From assembly GCA_044357715.1 (NCBI GenBank), contig JBIKPA010000040.1, positions 1-15,753 on the forward strand: a DNA stretch of 15,753 nucleotides. The letters are read 5' to 3'. The notes below the pieces were generated by a model. The model saw only the letters and a program-made list of their open reading frames with translations, was not told where the DNA came from and ran no database searches. Position numbers and translations under genes: made by a program. This DNA comes from IMCC26207 sp044357715. Its GTDB lineage: Bacteria > Actinomycetota > Acidimicrobiia > Acidimicrobiales > Microtrichaceae. Below are positions 1 to 7,880 of this stretch, piece after piece (the stretch's first letter is position 1; every line of letters starts with the position of its first letter).

Positions 1-828
1 TAGCGGGCCACCACGGCCGCCCTCGGCAGTGTGGTTATACACCACGTCCAAAATTACCTCTATGCCTGCTTCGTGCAGGGTTTTCACCATGACCTTGAAT
101 TCCTGCACCTGCTCCCCTGCTTGGCCGCGCACGGCGTACTCGTTATGAGGGGCAAAAAACCCAATCGAGTTATAGCCCCAATAGTTGCGTAGCCCCATCT
201 GCACGAGGCGGCGATCATGAATGAACTGATGCACCGGCATAAGTTCGATTGCGGTCACGCGAAGCGCATGAAGATGCTCAATGATTGCCGGGGAACACAC
301 GCCAAGGTAAGAACCCCGATGCTCTCTATCTACCCCAGGGTGTAGTTGAGTGAGGCCTTTGACATGAGCCTCATAGAGAACGGTTTCGTTCCAAGGCCGT
401 GCGGGTGAGCGATCCTGACCCCAGTCAAACCAAGGGTTAATCACCACCGACCGCGGCACGTAGGGGGCGGAGTCCGTAGCTGTTTCATGTTCAGCATCAA
501 TTGCGTCATTCCACTGAACCGAGCCCTCAATGGCCAACGCGTAGGGATCAAGTAACAATTTGGACTGCAAGTTCAGGTCCGCAGTGCTTCGGCGAGGCCC
601 GCACACTCGAAAGCCATAGCGCATTCCTGGCCCCACATCGGGCAAGTAACCAAACCAAACTGAGCCAACGCACTCAGGCAAATCCACAATCAGTTCTGCA
701 CCACGCTCATCAAATAAGCAAAGTTCGACGTTCTCGGCCACATCTGAAAATACAGAGAAGTTGGTGCCCGCTCCATCCCAGGTAGCACCAAGTGGGTAGG
801 GCCGACCAGGCCACACGCGTTGCGTCAT
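1..828 (-). CDS. glgX: Glycogen debranching enzyme GlgX, N-terminal part (runs off left edge)
   Basis: I translated the reverse strand by hand from ATG at 828 and obtained 276 open codons to the window edge. The protein starts MTQRVWPGRPYPLGATWDG and has the isoamylase/GlgX layout: an N-terminal CBM48-like domain (about residues 10-100), the linker NETVLYEAHVKGLT (about 147-160), NYWGYNS (215-221), and GH13 conserved region I, DVVYNHT (261-267). The catalytic Asp/Glu lie beyond the edge. The family hydrolyses alpha-1,6 branches in glycogen or limit dextrins in the cytoplasm. The ATG overlaps the stop of the upstream SRPBCC gene by 4 bp (ATGA), and a purine-rich GGGGTGAG sits just upstream, so translation is probably coupled. 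TreX-type isoamylases have the same layout, so trehalose-pathway use is possible. Confidence 0.93.
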   Translation of the reverse strand, partial: MTQRVWPGRPYPLGATWDGAGTNFSVFSDVAENVELCLFDERGAELIVDLPECVGSVWFGYLPDVGPGMRYGFRVCGPRRSTADLNLQSKLLLDPYALAIEGSVQWNDAIDAEHETATDSAPYVPRSVVINPWFDWGQDRSPARPWNETVLYEAHVKGLTQLHPGVDREHRGSYLGVCSPAIIEHLHALRVTAIELMPVHQFIHDRRLVQMGLRNYWGYNSIGFFAPHNEYAVRGQAGEQVQEFKVMVKTLHEAGIEVILDVVYNHTAEGGRGGPL

Positions 829-1319
829 GAACTCACCCCAAGAACGCTCAACAGGCGGCCTCGAGAACGCTCAATCTCATCTGCGAGCAGGCGGTCAAGC
901 ATGGGGACCCACATACCTCCGCCGTAGTGCAACCACATGGTGAGCTCGCATTGAGCATCACCGAGGGAGTGAACTTGTGCTTCCAGAACCCAATCGCTGT
1001 GGGTGCGCGAATCCACCTCGCGACGTTCAAATCTTGCAATACGGGGTGACTCAGACAGGGTCCTCACCATCCGTAGTCGTTTTGATCGACTCAGCAGCCC
1101 CAACTGCCCTCGCAAATCTACCGACCAAGCCGGACCGGAATCACCTGGCTCTGGCTCTGCTTCTGCAGCACGCGGAACTATGTCAAGCCAGTCTGGGTAC
1201 CGGCCCAAATCGGTAATCAAATCGAAGAGCACTTCAGGAGCAACTGGGGCAGCAAGAACTGCAGTGACCTCCACTAGCGGTTCTGACTGAGTGCGTTGGG
1301 GCAAAGAAAGACCATGCAC
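825..1319 (-). CDS. SRPBCC/START-like ligand-binding protein
   Basis: The product is 164 aa. After a short leader, residues about 16-160 fit the polyketide-cyclase/START-like (SRPBCC) helix-grip fold: VEVTAVLAAPVAPEVLFDLITDLGRYPDWLD is a typical beta1-helix-'YPxW' opening, followed by alternating strands and a long C-terminal helix (PMLDRLLADEIERSRGRLL). The family binds hydrophobic ligands, and no catalytic residues can be named here. The start is GTG 1319 and lacks a convincing Shine-Dalgarno sequence, so a start a few codons downstream is possible. The stop overlaps the GlgX start by 4 bp, so the two are co-transcribed, but the family gives no obvious link to glycogen. The specific function is unknown. 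Confidence 0.8.
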   Translation of the reverse strand: MHGLSLPQRTQSEPLVEVTAVLAAPVAPEVLFDLITDLGRYPDWLDIVPRAAEAEPEPGDSGPAWSVDLRGQLGLLSRSKRLRMVRTLSESPRIARFERREVDSRTHSDWVLEAQVHSLGDAQCELTMWLHYGGGMWVPMLDRLLADEIERSRGRLLSVLGVSS

Positions 1320-1362
1320 CTATTCTGCCGCCCAATCACTCAGATGGACGTCACCTGACTGA

Positions 1363-2769
1363 CTAACCGCCTACTCCGGCACCGGCCTCTGCCGCAGTGA
1401 TCAACTGATCGGCAGCACTGGCTGCTGCTGGCTCGGCTACTGCTGGCTCCGCTGCCGGTTCGGGCGCAGGAGCAGTTGCGCGGTAAACAGTCCGATTACC
1501 GTAAGCAGCTTTGAGTATCGGGTATGGGTTCACTGCATCGCCGCCAGAGGGGTGGATTTCAAAGTGTAAGTGGGGTGAAGTTCCGCGAGCATTTCCGGTA
1601 TCTCCCACGTACCCCACAAGTTGCCCAGCGGTCACTCGCATTCCATCAGATAACCCTGTGGCGAATGCGGAGAGATGGGCGTAGTAGTACTCGGTGCCAG
1701 ACTCGCCCACCACCCACAACTTGTTACCGCCAAGCGTGCCGGTTCCGATACGTGCGAGGGTGCCATTTTCTGAAGCAATCAGAGGCGTGCCGTAGTTCGC
1801 GAAAATATCTGTCCCCTGATGCCAGTGCGCCGAGGCGGTTCCTGACATGCGCGGGTATCCCCAACTGTCGATGAACTCCACTTCGCTCGCTACGGGAAAC
1901 ACGAAGCCATTGATATAGGCATGAGCACCGGCCTGATAAGCCTGAAGCTGAGCAGTAGCGGCATCCACTGCATCTACAGCAGGTTGGACCTGAGCAGAAG
2001 TTTGGGCCAATACGGACTGTGCAATCCCAAGGTCTGAAGCTAAGCGAGCTTCATCTGCACCCAAGGCTTTGCTCTGTTGTTCGTAGTTGCGGAGCAGTCG
2101 TTCATGCTGTTGGGCTACAACGGCAAGGTAGCTCCGAGCTACTCCCATATCAACAAAATTGTTGTTGTCTAACAGCGCCAGTTTGTCCTCGGCTCGACCC
2201 TGCACATACGCCGTCACGGCATGGTCTCGAAGACGCCGGCGGGCAGTTGCGGCCTTAGTTACTGCTCTCCTGACGTCTTTGGACAGGCTGTCGAGTTGAG
2301 TCGTGAGATCTAGAACTGTTTGCGTCTTTTCAGCAACACGTTGCTGTATCTGATCAAGGTTTGCTTGGCTCTCGACTAACGCTATTTGGGCACCAGCCAC
2401 TCGCTCGGGTAGCACCGCTACTGATCGCGGGTCAAAGCTAAACTGCGCAATTGGCACATCTAGGCCATCCCCCTCTCCTGGATCAACCAAAAATGGCACT
2501 CGTGGGTCATTGATCAGTTCATCTGGAATGGGTGGCAGGTAGGTGGTAGTCGGCGACAAAGCTGGGTCTGCTGTGTTCGTCGGAGCCGTCCCAGGCACGC
2601 TTGAGTCGCTCGGAACCGTAGTTGAGGAAGTTTCGGGATTACCGGGCGGCGGACCGCTATTGGGAGTGCCCGGATCGGTGGTCCCCTCTTGCGCCGAGAC
2701 TCCCGATACAGAAAAAACAACCGCGCTCAGGCAGGCAAGTATCACAATCGTTGTTCGTGAGTTGATCAT
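1363..2769 (-). CDS. Secreted coiled-coil M23 family metallopeptidase (EnvC/NlpD type)
   Basis: From ATG 2769 the product is 468 aa. It has an N-terminal signal peptide (INSRTTIVILACLSAVVFS, cleavage after about VSAQ), a Pro/Thr/Ser-rich linker, two helical coiled-coil stretches (about 120-185 and 215-280), and a C-terminal LytM/M23 domain. The zinc-site motifs look complete: HxxxD in HWHQGTD (about 315-321), YYYAHLS, and HLHFE (400-404). The tail is rich in Ala, Pro and Glu. Such proteins cut peptidoglycan cross-bridges at the cell surface, often in cell division under FtsEX control, but no ftsEX is visible here. The frame stays open upstream to GTG 2850 (ATG at 2841), which would add 27 or 24 residues before the signal peptide. 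I prefer 2769 because the signal peptide then sits at the N terminus, although no start has a good Shine-Dalgarno. Confidence 0.9.
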   Translation of the reverse strand: MINSRTTIVILACLSAVVFSVSGVSAQEGTTDPGTPNSGPPPGNPETSSTTVPSDSSVPGTAPTNTADPALSPTTTYLPPIPDELINDPRVPFLVDPGEGDGLDVPIAQFSFDPRSVAVLPERVAGAQIALVESQANLDQIQQRVAEKTQTVLDLTTQLDSLSKDVRRAVTKAATARRRLRDHAVTAYVQGRAEDKLALLDNNNFVDMGVARSYLAVVAQQHERLLRNYEQQSKALGADEARLASDLGIAQSVLAQTSAQVQPAVDAVDAATAQLQAYQAGAHAYINGFVFPVASEVEFIDSWGYPRMSGTASAHWHQGTDIFANYGTPLIASENGTLARIGTGTLGGNKLWVVGESGTEYYYAHLSAFATGLSDGMRVTAGQLVGYVGDTGNARGTSPHLHFEIHPSGGDAVNPYPILKAAYGNRTVYRATAPAPEPAAEPAVAEPAAASAADQLITAAEAGAGVGG

Positions 2770-2851
2770 TGTGCCCGGTTCAGCAAGAGGAGGGTGGCGG
2801 CGAAGCTCAGGTCGCTGCAATCGCGTCAATGTTACAGCCATACCTTGCACA

Positions 2852-2907
2852 GAACACCCGGAAGGGGGACCCTTCCCCAGTATTTACTTATCCGTTACTC
2901 CCGGTTC
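2852..2907 (-). promoter_or_regulatory. Structured leader of the M23 gene: two mutually exclusive hairpins
   Basis: On the minus strand, GGAAGGG-TCC-CCCTTCC (2876 to 2860) is a perfect 7-bp hairpin. The distal arm can instead pair with an upstream segment: GAACCGGGAG (2907-2898) pairs with CTTCCG...GTTC (2864-2852), giving ten pairs with one G-U and a 3-nt bulge. There is no U-run after the hairpin, so an intrinsic terminator is unlikely. Whether this forms an RNA switch, or is chance in a GC-rich leader, cannot be told here. It resembles no riboswitch class I recognise. Confidence 0.3.
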
Positions 2908-3018
2908 ACACGCTCTGCACTGCGAGAAAGTCTCAGAACGCTCCGCCCAAATCGAAGCGTCCTGCGCCAGCGCCAGCTTGGTGCCGCCCGTAAGACACCA
3001 TCAAAAACAGCAGTGGGG

Positions 3019-4695
3019 TTAGAAAGCCAGATCGAGGCCTTCATCGCCTGCGGCAAGGTAGTCCACCAACAAGAGTATGCAGCCGCACACAAGCACGAGA
3101 ATGCAGGACAACGCCATGGCTTGGCCAAAGCCAGCTCCCCCGGGACGACTCAGCAGACGCTCAATTGCAACCGGCGCTGTCGGTTGAGCCGCTCGAACAA
3201 GGAACACAGTTGCTCCAAACTCGCCGAGGCACGCAACAAATGCGAGTCCGGCACCAGCGAATACTGCCGAGCGAATCGCTGGCAACTCAATGCGCCAGAA
3301 GCGCTCTAGAGCACCCGCTCCAAGAAGCTGGCCCGATTCATCAAGAGATGCCGGCAGAGCCTGAAGCGCAGGTAACACTGCTCGCACAACGAGCGGAAGT
3401 GCAACGAGCGCCTGAGCAACCGGTACAAGCCAAAGTGAACCCCGCAAGTCGAGTGGCGGTTTGCCGCCGATCAACAAAAAGCCAAGTCCAAGTGTGGTGG
3501 CAGAAACCCCAAGCGGGAGCAGCAGGATTCGATCAGCGCTCCCGCCAGGTCGACGCGCAATGACTCGGGCCGAGGGAATGCCAAGAAGGAGCGCTGCTGC
3601 CGCTGCGCAACTCGCTGTGATGAGTGACCGCAGTATCGCAGAAAGCGGGTCAACACTCAGTCCTGTGTTCACCGCAGCAGAACCAAGGTGTTGCCAATGA
3701 TCAAGCCCAAAGCCGGACCCTATGCGAAGCGAACGCTCAAATAAGGCAGCTATCGGAAGACCACAAATAACCAGGATTGCAGCGACTGCTGCAGCAACTG
3801 CGGCCCATTCTGGCCACGAACGCGGCAGGCGATCCGACCGGCGCACCCGAAGCTGCGAACTCACGGGCCGTTTCTTGTTGATCCTGCTGTGGATGCTGAG
3901 CGTCGCGATAACCGCTACAAGTTGAACTGCACACAAAACCCCAGCGCCCGAAATATCAAACTGACGAGTTGCTCGCGTCCAGATTTCCACCTCGATCGTA
4001 GTGACCGAGCCTCCGCCCAGCATCACTATCACACCAAAACTTGTGAAGCAGAACAAGAACACCACTACTGCGGATGCGGTGATGGCGGGCAAAACCGTTG
4101 GCAAGACCACACGCCTAGCGGCCTGAAAGGGGGAAGCTCCCAGCAGGCGCGCCGCGGCCTCTTGGTTTGGGTCCAAGCCGCTCAGAGAAGCCCCGACGGT
4201 GCGAATCACAACAGCAAGGTTGAAACACAATTGCGCAGCGATGATCGCCCACCAAGTCCCCCGAGCATCGACGAGTCCTCGAGGGCCTAGCACGGTGGCA
4301 AATGCAGCACCGATAACCACCGTAGGCAGCACAAAGGGAACCGTCGCAAGCGTGCGTACTAGCGATCGGCCCGTGAAACGAAATCTTGAGATCACCCAGG
4401 CAACTGGAACCCCAATGCCAACGGTAAAGGCGCAGGAAACCATCGCCTGAGCAACAGTTACTGCAATGAGTCGCCAAGTCCGAGGAGACCCAAGTATGCG
4501 AGCGACTGCCTCTGAACTCCAGATTCCATCGGGCCGAACAGCGCGAAGCAATACTGCAAGAACGGGCAATGCAATCATGGCCAAAACAGCTGCGACAACA
4601 ATGATGCCTAACCTTGACGCGTGCCCCGCATTGGCATTGGCACCCCGGTAACGCTTTTGCACATCGGAGTGGCGCTGGCTGTTATAAGCCTTCAC
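3019..4695 (-). CDS. thiP: ThiP-like ABC transporter permease, two fused permease domains
   Basis: This is a polytopic inner-membrane protein of 558 aa from GTG 4695. It has two BPD_transp_1-type halves, each ending in an EAA-type loop that docks to the ATPase: QEAAARLLGASPFQAARRVV (about 178-197) and ESGQLLGAGALERFWRIELP (about 453-472). The halves are joined by a basic linker near 270-294. The double-permease layout is that of ThiP and of iron(III) permeases such as SfuB. The upstream ThiB-like lipoprotein and the TPP riboswitch make thiamine (or a phosphate ester) the likely substrate. GTG 4695 overlaps the thiB stop by 4 bp (GTGA), matching the thiN/thiB junction, so I prefer it to GTG 4713, which would add 6 residues. 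No ATP-binding subunit follows; the next gene is the M23 peptidase. Confidence 0.9.
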   Translation of the reverse strand: MKAYNSQRHSDVQKRYRGANANAGHASRLGIIVVAAVLAMIALPVLAVLLRAVRPDGIWSSEAVARILGSPRTWRLIAVTVAQAMVSCAFTVGIGVPVAWVISRFRFTGRSLVRTLATVPFVLPTVVIGAAFATVLGPRGLVDARGTWWAIIAAQLCFNLAVVIRTVGASLSGLDPNQEAAARLLGASPFQAARRVVLPTVLPAITASAVVVFLFCFTSFGVIVMLGGGSVTTIEVEIWTRATRQFDISGAGVLCAVQLVAVIATLSIHSRINKKRPVSSQLRVRRSDRLPRSWPEWAAVAAAVAAILVICGLPIAALFERSLRIGSGFGLDHWQHLGSAAVNTGLSVDPLSAILRSLITASCAAAAALLLGIPSARVIARRPGGSADRILLLPLGVSATTLGLGFLLIGGKPPLDLRGSLWLVPVAQALVALPLVVRAVLPALQALPASLDESGQLLGAGALERFWRIELPAIRSAVFAGAGLAFVACLGEFGATVFLVRAAQPTAPVAIERLLSRPGGAGFGQAMALSCILVLVCGCILLLVDYLAAGDEGLDLAF

Positions 4696-5786
4696 TCCAT
4701 GGTTTCTCGCCACTGCTCAATCCAGACCTCTCGTTGTGCAGAGATAACTTGTGGGTCAAGGCGCAGCGGGTCTGACGCTCGGGGAGCAAACTTCTCAAAC
4801 ACCTCTGGCAATCTCACGTCAGTTACGGGAAAGACGTAGTTCGTGAGCGGCAAAGCCTGTTGCCATGCAGGACTCAGCATGAACTCCACGAGTTGCTGCG
4901 CCAGTTCTGGTTCTGGCGCACCAGCTAAGACTCCTGCGTACTCAACCTGCTCTACACAACTATCTAGCATCACGCTCGATACAGGCTCGGTTCGTTCGCC
5001 CTCGCTAAAGACGACCTCTGCGGGTGGGCTAGACGCGTAGGAAAGCACAAGCGGGCGGTCTCCTCCAGAGACGGTGTAGTCGCTGTAGTACGCATCATCC
5101 CAACTCGGTCGCACCCGAACTCCGTTGTCCTTGAGTTGTTGCCAGTACTTCAGCCAATCGGCCTCTCCGCTTCGGGCGACGGTTCCAATGAGAAACGCAA
5201 GGCCGGGAGAGGACGTAACAGGACTCTCGAGTACAAGTAGGTCCCGGTAGGTTGGATCGGCAAGTTGCGCCATTGAGGTGGGCGGCTCAATGCCGTTGGA
5301 TGCAAACCATTCCTGATCAACATTGATGCACACATCTCCGGTGTCGACGGGAACGAGAAGCTGTCCGGCTTCACCCTGAAGGCGCAACTTTTGCGGAAGC
5401 TCTCGGGCGATCTCGGGTTCAAAAGGTACGAGCAACTCCTCTTCAAGAGCTCGCGTTGCAAGAGTGTTGTCGATACCAAAGATCACATCACCTTCTGGCG
5501 CTCCCGCTGATAAAAGCGCTTTGGTCAACATGGTGCCCGTATCCCCCGTGGCCACTACCTTGATGGTGGCACCGGTAAGGAGTTTGAACTCTGCTGCTGC
5601 ATCTTCGGGAAGAGCGAACGCATCGTAGGTAACGAGTAGCACTTCCTTCGCGTTTGTTGATTCCTCAGCAGGGCCTGACGCAGAGTTACTACTACTACTG
5701 CACGCTGTCGCAAACAGCAGAACTGCTGCTGCAGCGAAACTGCACAGCCCTCCGAGCGGTGATCTAGAAAAACTGTTCGACTTCAT
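4692..5786 (-). CDS. thiB: Thiamine ABC transporter substrate-binding lipoprotein
   Basis: The product is a 364-aa lipoprotein precursor with a hydrophobic signal and lipobox FATAC, with Cys29 as the expected lipidation site, followed by a Ser-rich spacer. It resembles TbpA/ThiB throughout: LLVTYDAFALPED after the spacer, DVIFGIDNTLATRALEE, the central SSPGLAFLIGTVA, a WDDAYYSDY stretch, LVLSYASSPPAEVVF, and the C-terminal ELAQQLVEFMLSPAWQQALP and YVFPV. Many of these are characteristic of thiamine-binding proteins and differ from the related iron-binding group. It should capture thiamine at the outer face of the membrane for the permease encoded next. It starts with ATG overlapping the thiamine pyrophosphokinase stop by 4 bp, so it lies in the same riboswitch-controlled transcript. 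Confidence 0.92.
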   Translation of the reverse strand: MKSNSFSRSPLGGLCSFAAAAVLLFATACSSSSNSASGPAEESTNAKEVLLVTYDAFALPEDAAAEFKLLTGATIKVVATGDTGTMLTKALLSAGAPEGDVIFGIDNTLATRALEEELLVPFEPEIARELPQKLRLQGEAGQLLVPVDTGDVCINVDQEWFASNGIEPPTSMAQLADPTYRDLLVLESPVTSSPGLAFLIGTVARSGEADWLKYWQQLKDNGVRVRPSWDDAYYSDYTVSGGDRPLVLSYASSPPAEVVFSEGERTEPVSSVMLDSCVEQVEYAGVLAGAPEPELAQQLVEFMLSPAWQQALPLTNYVFPVTDVRLPEVFEKFAPRASDPLRLDPQVISAQREVWIEQWRETME

Positions 5787-6460
5787 GGCTCTGCACTCTC
5801 TTGATTCAGGATCAGGGCTACAACTCCGGACGCAACTGCGATGTTTGCAACAGCTTCAATTACTTCGTTCGAAACACCTCGGGTGGAACCAGGCTCTAGA
5901 TCCTCACCGTCGAATTTCCATCTCAGGCCGGTGCTGACAACCCCATAGGCAGTTCCGTTGAGTGCCATCACCGACAACAACTGCCCTGGCTCGGCCGAGA
6001 TGGCCCAAGAGTCTCGGACAATTGCCACATAGGTGTGTTCAAACCAGGCGTCGATCCTCAAGTTGGCAAACCGGTCGGCTGCGAGCAACAAAAGTCCACC
6101 AAAGAGATGATCTACACGCCCCGATCCGCTGCCAATGACAGTGAGGTCGTTGATCTCGTGAGCATCACAGGCCATCACCGCTTCAAGAGCCAATTCAAGA
6201 TCGGTTGCATCTTTGTCTGCGGGAAAGGAGCGGATCTCTGCACCACCTTGCACTGCTTGATCAAGCAATTGGGGGTCTACAGAGTCCATATCGCCGATCA
6301 CGAGATCTGGTAGCCGCCCGCATGCCAGCGCAAGATGCAGCCCAGAGTCAGCGGCTACCACAAAGGCTGCACCCGCAGCAGCATCGCTCAATTCACTTGG
6401 CCCTCGCCCCAGAGGGTGCGGCCCGCCAGAAAAAACAACGGCACGTTTCACAGAATCCAC
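5783..6460 (-). CDS. thiN: Thiamine pyrophosphokinase
   Basis: The product is 225 aa, close to the usual 210-225. It transfers pyrophosphate from ATP to thiamine, making TPP (thiamine diphosphate) in the cytoplasm. Diagnostic motifs are VVFSGG (about 8-13), AADSGLHLAL (36-45), the metal-binding LVIGDMDSVD (53-62), FPADKDATDLELAL (79-92), and GSGSGRVDHLFGGLLLL (110-126), the active-site GxxGGRxDH-type segment. Start GTG 6460 lies 8 nt after GGAGGGA, which is also the 3' end of the TPP aptamer. A second in-frame GTG (6451) is less well placed. It is the first gene of the operon, so salvage and activation of thiamine are controlled together with uptake. The symbol thiN is used for this enzyme type in Gram-positives. 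Confidence 0.94.
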   Translation of the reverse strand: MDSVKRAVVFSGGPHPLGRGPSELSDAAAGAAFVVAADSGLHLALACGRLPDLVIGDMDSVDPQLLDQAVQGGAEIRSFPADKDATDLELALEAVMACDAHEINDLTVIGSGSGRVDHLFGGLLLLAADRFANLRIDAWFEHTYVAIVRDSWAISAEPGQLLSVMALNGTAYGVVSTGLRWKFDGEDLEPGSTRGVSNEVIEAVANIAVASGVVALILNQESAEP

Positions 6461-6467
6461 TAGAAAT

Positions 6468-6552
6468 CTCCCTCCGCTGGCATTACCCAGATCAGGTTGC
6501 GGGTCAGTGGCCCTGAGCCACTTTCTCAGCCCGCTGGTGCGAGCTCCCCGGA
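6468..6552 (-). promoter_or_regulatory. TPP (THI-box) riboswitch
   Basis: Read on the minus strand, the segment begins CCGGGGAGCTCG and contains the pyrimidine-sensor CTGAGA (6529-6524), a variable P3 hairpin AGTGGC/GCCACT, and the conserved ACCTGATCTGG (6497-6487) followed by GCCAGCGGAGGGA ending at 6469. These are the signature parts of the TPP aptamer, in the right order and spacing. The terminal GGAGGGA is also the Shine-Dalgarno for GTG 6460, only 8 nt away, and no separate terminator is visible. The simplest reading is that TPP binding closes the aptamer and hides the ribosome site, turning off thiN-thiB-thiP translation. The switch lies 46 bp past the stop of the acyl-CoA dehydrogenase gene, so a promoter may lie in that gap. 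Confidence 0.97.
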
Positions 6553-6598
6553 TGAGTTGTAATCGCTAAACCTACATGCTGCGCAGTAGTGAGTTGAT

Positions 6599-7750
6599 TC
6601 AGTCTCCGATAATGCCGTTCATGCGAGCAAGTGTGCGCAACATAACCTCATCCGCTCCCCCGCCGATCGACCACAAGCGAGTGTCTCGGTAAAAACGCGC
6701 CGGCCAGTTCTCTTCTACGTATCCCATGCCGCCGTGATACTGAACAGCTACATCTGCCATACGCCTCGCTAAACGAGCCGATCGCAGCTTGGCAACCGTG
6801 GCATGGCGAGTGATGTCTTGACCATCCATATACGCAGCGACTGCGGCCCAGTTGTGATGGCGCATCATGTCGAGTTCCGATGCTATGTCAGCAAGTTCGT
6901 ACTGCAGTGACTGATTTGCCAGAAGTGGAGCACCGAACGCTTCGCGTTCTTTCAGATATGCAACCGTGCGGTTGAGCGCATGTTCGATCGCGCCCACCAT
7001 CTGATAAGAGGCAATCATCCGTTCGTTTTGAAACTGGCTCATCTGCTGCTGGAAGCCTCGCCCGATTTCACCAATGGCATACTCCACTGGCACACGCACA
7101 TCGGTAAAACTCAATTCGGCAGTATCTGAAGCACGCATACCGAGCTTGTCGAGGGTGCGGCTCACGGAGAAACCCTCGGATTCGGTGGGAACAATGATCT
7201 GCGACATTCCCCGAAAGCCGCCCTCGTCAGAGGTGCGGCAGAGCAAACAGATCCAGTCTGCCTGGGCCCCATTCGTGATCCACATCTTGGACCCGTTGAT
7301 GACCCACTCGTCACCGTCAATCACAGCGCGAGTCCGCAGGCCCGCAACATCGCTCCCTGCGTCAGCTTCGCTGATTCCTACTGCGGCTACCTGCTCACCA
7401 GTAATCGCTCCGACAAGAAACTTTTCTTTCAGCTCTGTTGTGCCGAACTGATGCAACGAAGGTGTGGCCATATCGGTCTGCACCGAAAGAGCCATGGCAA
7501 CGCCAAGCGAGGCCGCCCGGCCGATTTCCTCGCCAAAGATCATGGTGTAGCTATGGTCTGCAGCAGCACCGCCGACATCTTCTGAGTACTCGAGTCCTAA
7601 GAGCCCGAGCGAGCCGAATCTCTTGAAGAGGCTATGCGCTGGAAATATCCCAGCCTGCTCCCACTCGTCAGCGTGGGGATCTATCTCGTTTTGAACCACA
7701 TCTCTGACCATGGCTCTAAACGACTCGTGCTCATCAGTGAACTTCAACAC
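6599..7750 (-). CDS. Acyl-CoA dehydrogenase, LCAD/isovaleryl-like active site
   Basis: The product is 383 aa, normal for the FAD-dependent family that makes the alpha,beta-double bond in acyl-CoA. It shows signature 1 GISEADAGSD (125-134), KMWITNGAQADW (155-166), KLGMRASDTAELSF (202-215), and signature 2 with QYHGGMGYVEENWPARFYRD (337-356). The usual C-terminal catalytic 'YEG' glutamate is replaced by SIGGGADE (361-368). The likely base is Glu243 in FQNERMIAS, as in long-chain and isovaleryl-CoA dehydrogenases. Segments such as DEWEQAGIFPAH and QTDMATP recall citronellyl-CoA dehydrogenase (AtuD), so a branched or isoprenoid-derived substrate is possible; this is from memory. The start is GTG 7750 with GGAG 5 nt upstream. 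It stands alone and is divergent from the glycosyltransferase gene. Confidence 0.92.
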   Translation of the reverse strand: MLKFTDEHESFRAMVRDVVQNEIDPHADEWEQAGIFPAHSLFKRFGSLGLLGLEYSEDVGGAAADHSYTMIFGEEIGRAASLGVAMALSVQTDMATPSLHQFGTTELKEKFLVGAITGEQVAAVGISEADAGSDVAGLRTRAVIDGDEWVINGSKMWITNGAQADWICLLCRTSDEGGFRGMSQIIVPTESEGFSVSRTLDKLGMRASDTAELSFTDVRVPVEYAIGEIGRGFQQQMSQFQNERMIASYQMVGAIEHALNRTVAYLKEREAFGAPLLANQSLQYELADIASELDMMRHHNWAAVAAYMDGQDITRHATVAKLRSARLARRMADVAVQYHGGMGYVEENWPARFYRDTRLWSIGGGADEVMLRTLARMNGIIGD

Positions 7751-7880
7751 AGAAACTCCAAAGTTGGTAGGACCCGCTCAACGAGGTTGACAGTATCAGC
7801 GGTAGACTCCTGCTTCTCAGTCACCAATCCTGCACCCGCGCAGAGGTCTGTCTCGCAAGGACTGAGAGAGGCTCAGCTAC

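Noticed and set aside
501..785. Plus-strand open frame opposite glgX
   Set aside because: The minus-strand frame encodes clear GlgX motifs through the whole stretch. The plus-strand product has no recognisable domain.
2860..2876. GC-rich hairpin as an intrinsic terminator for the thiamine operon
   Set aside because: It has no U-run and lies about 140 bp past thiP, close to the possible M23 starts. It is described as leader structure instead.
7787..7792. Exact TTGACA -35 hexamer before the glycosyltransferase gene
   Set aside because: No -10-like hexamer occurs 16-19 bp downstream, so it is not called a promoter on its own.
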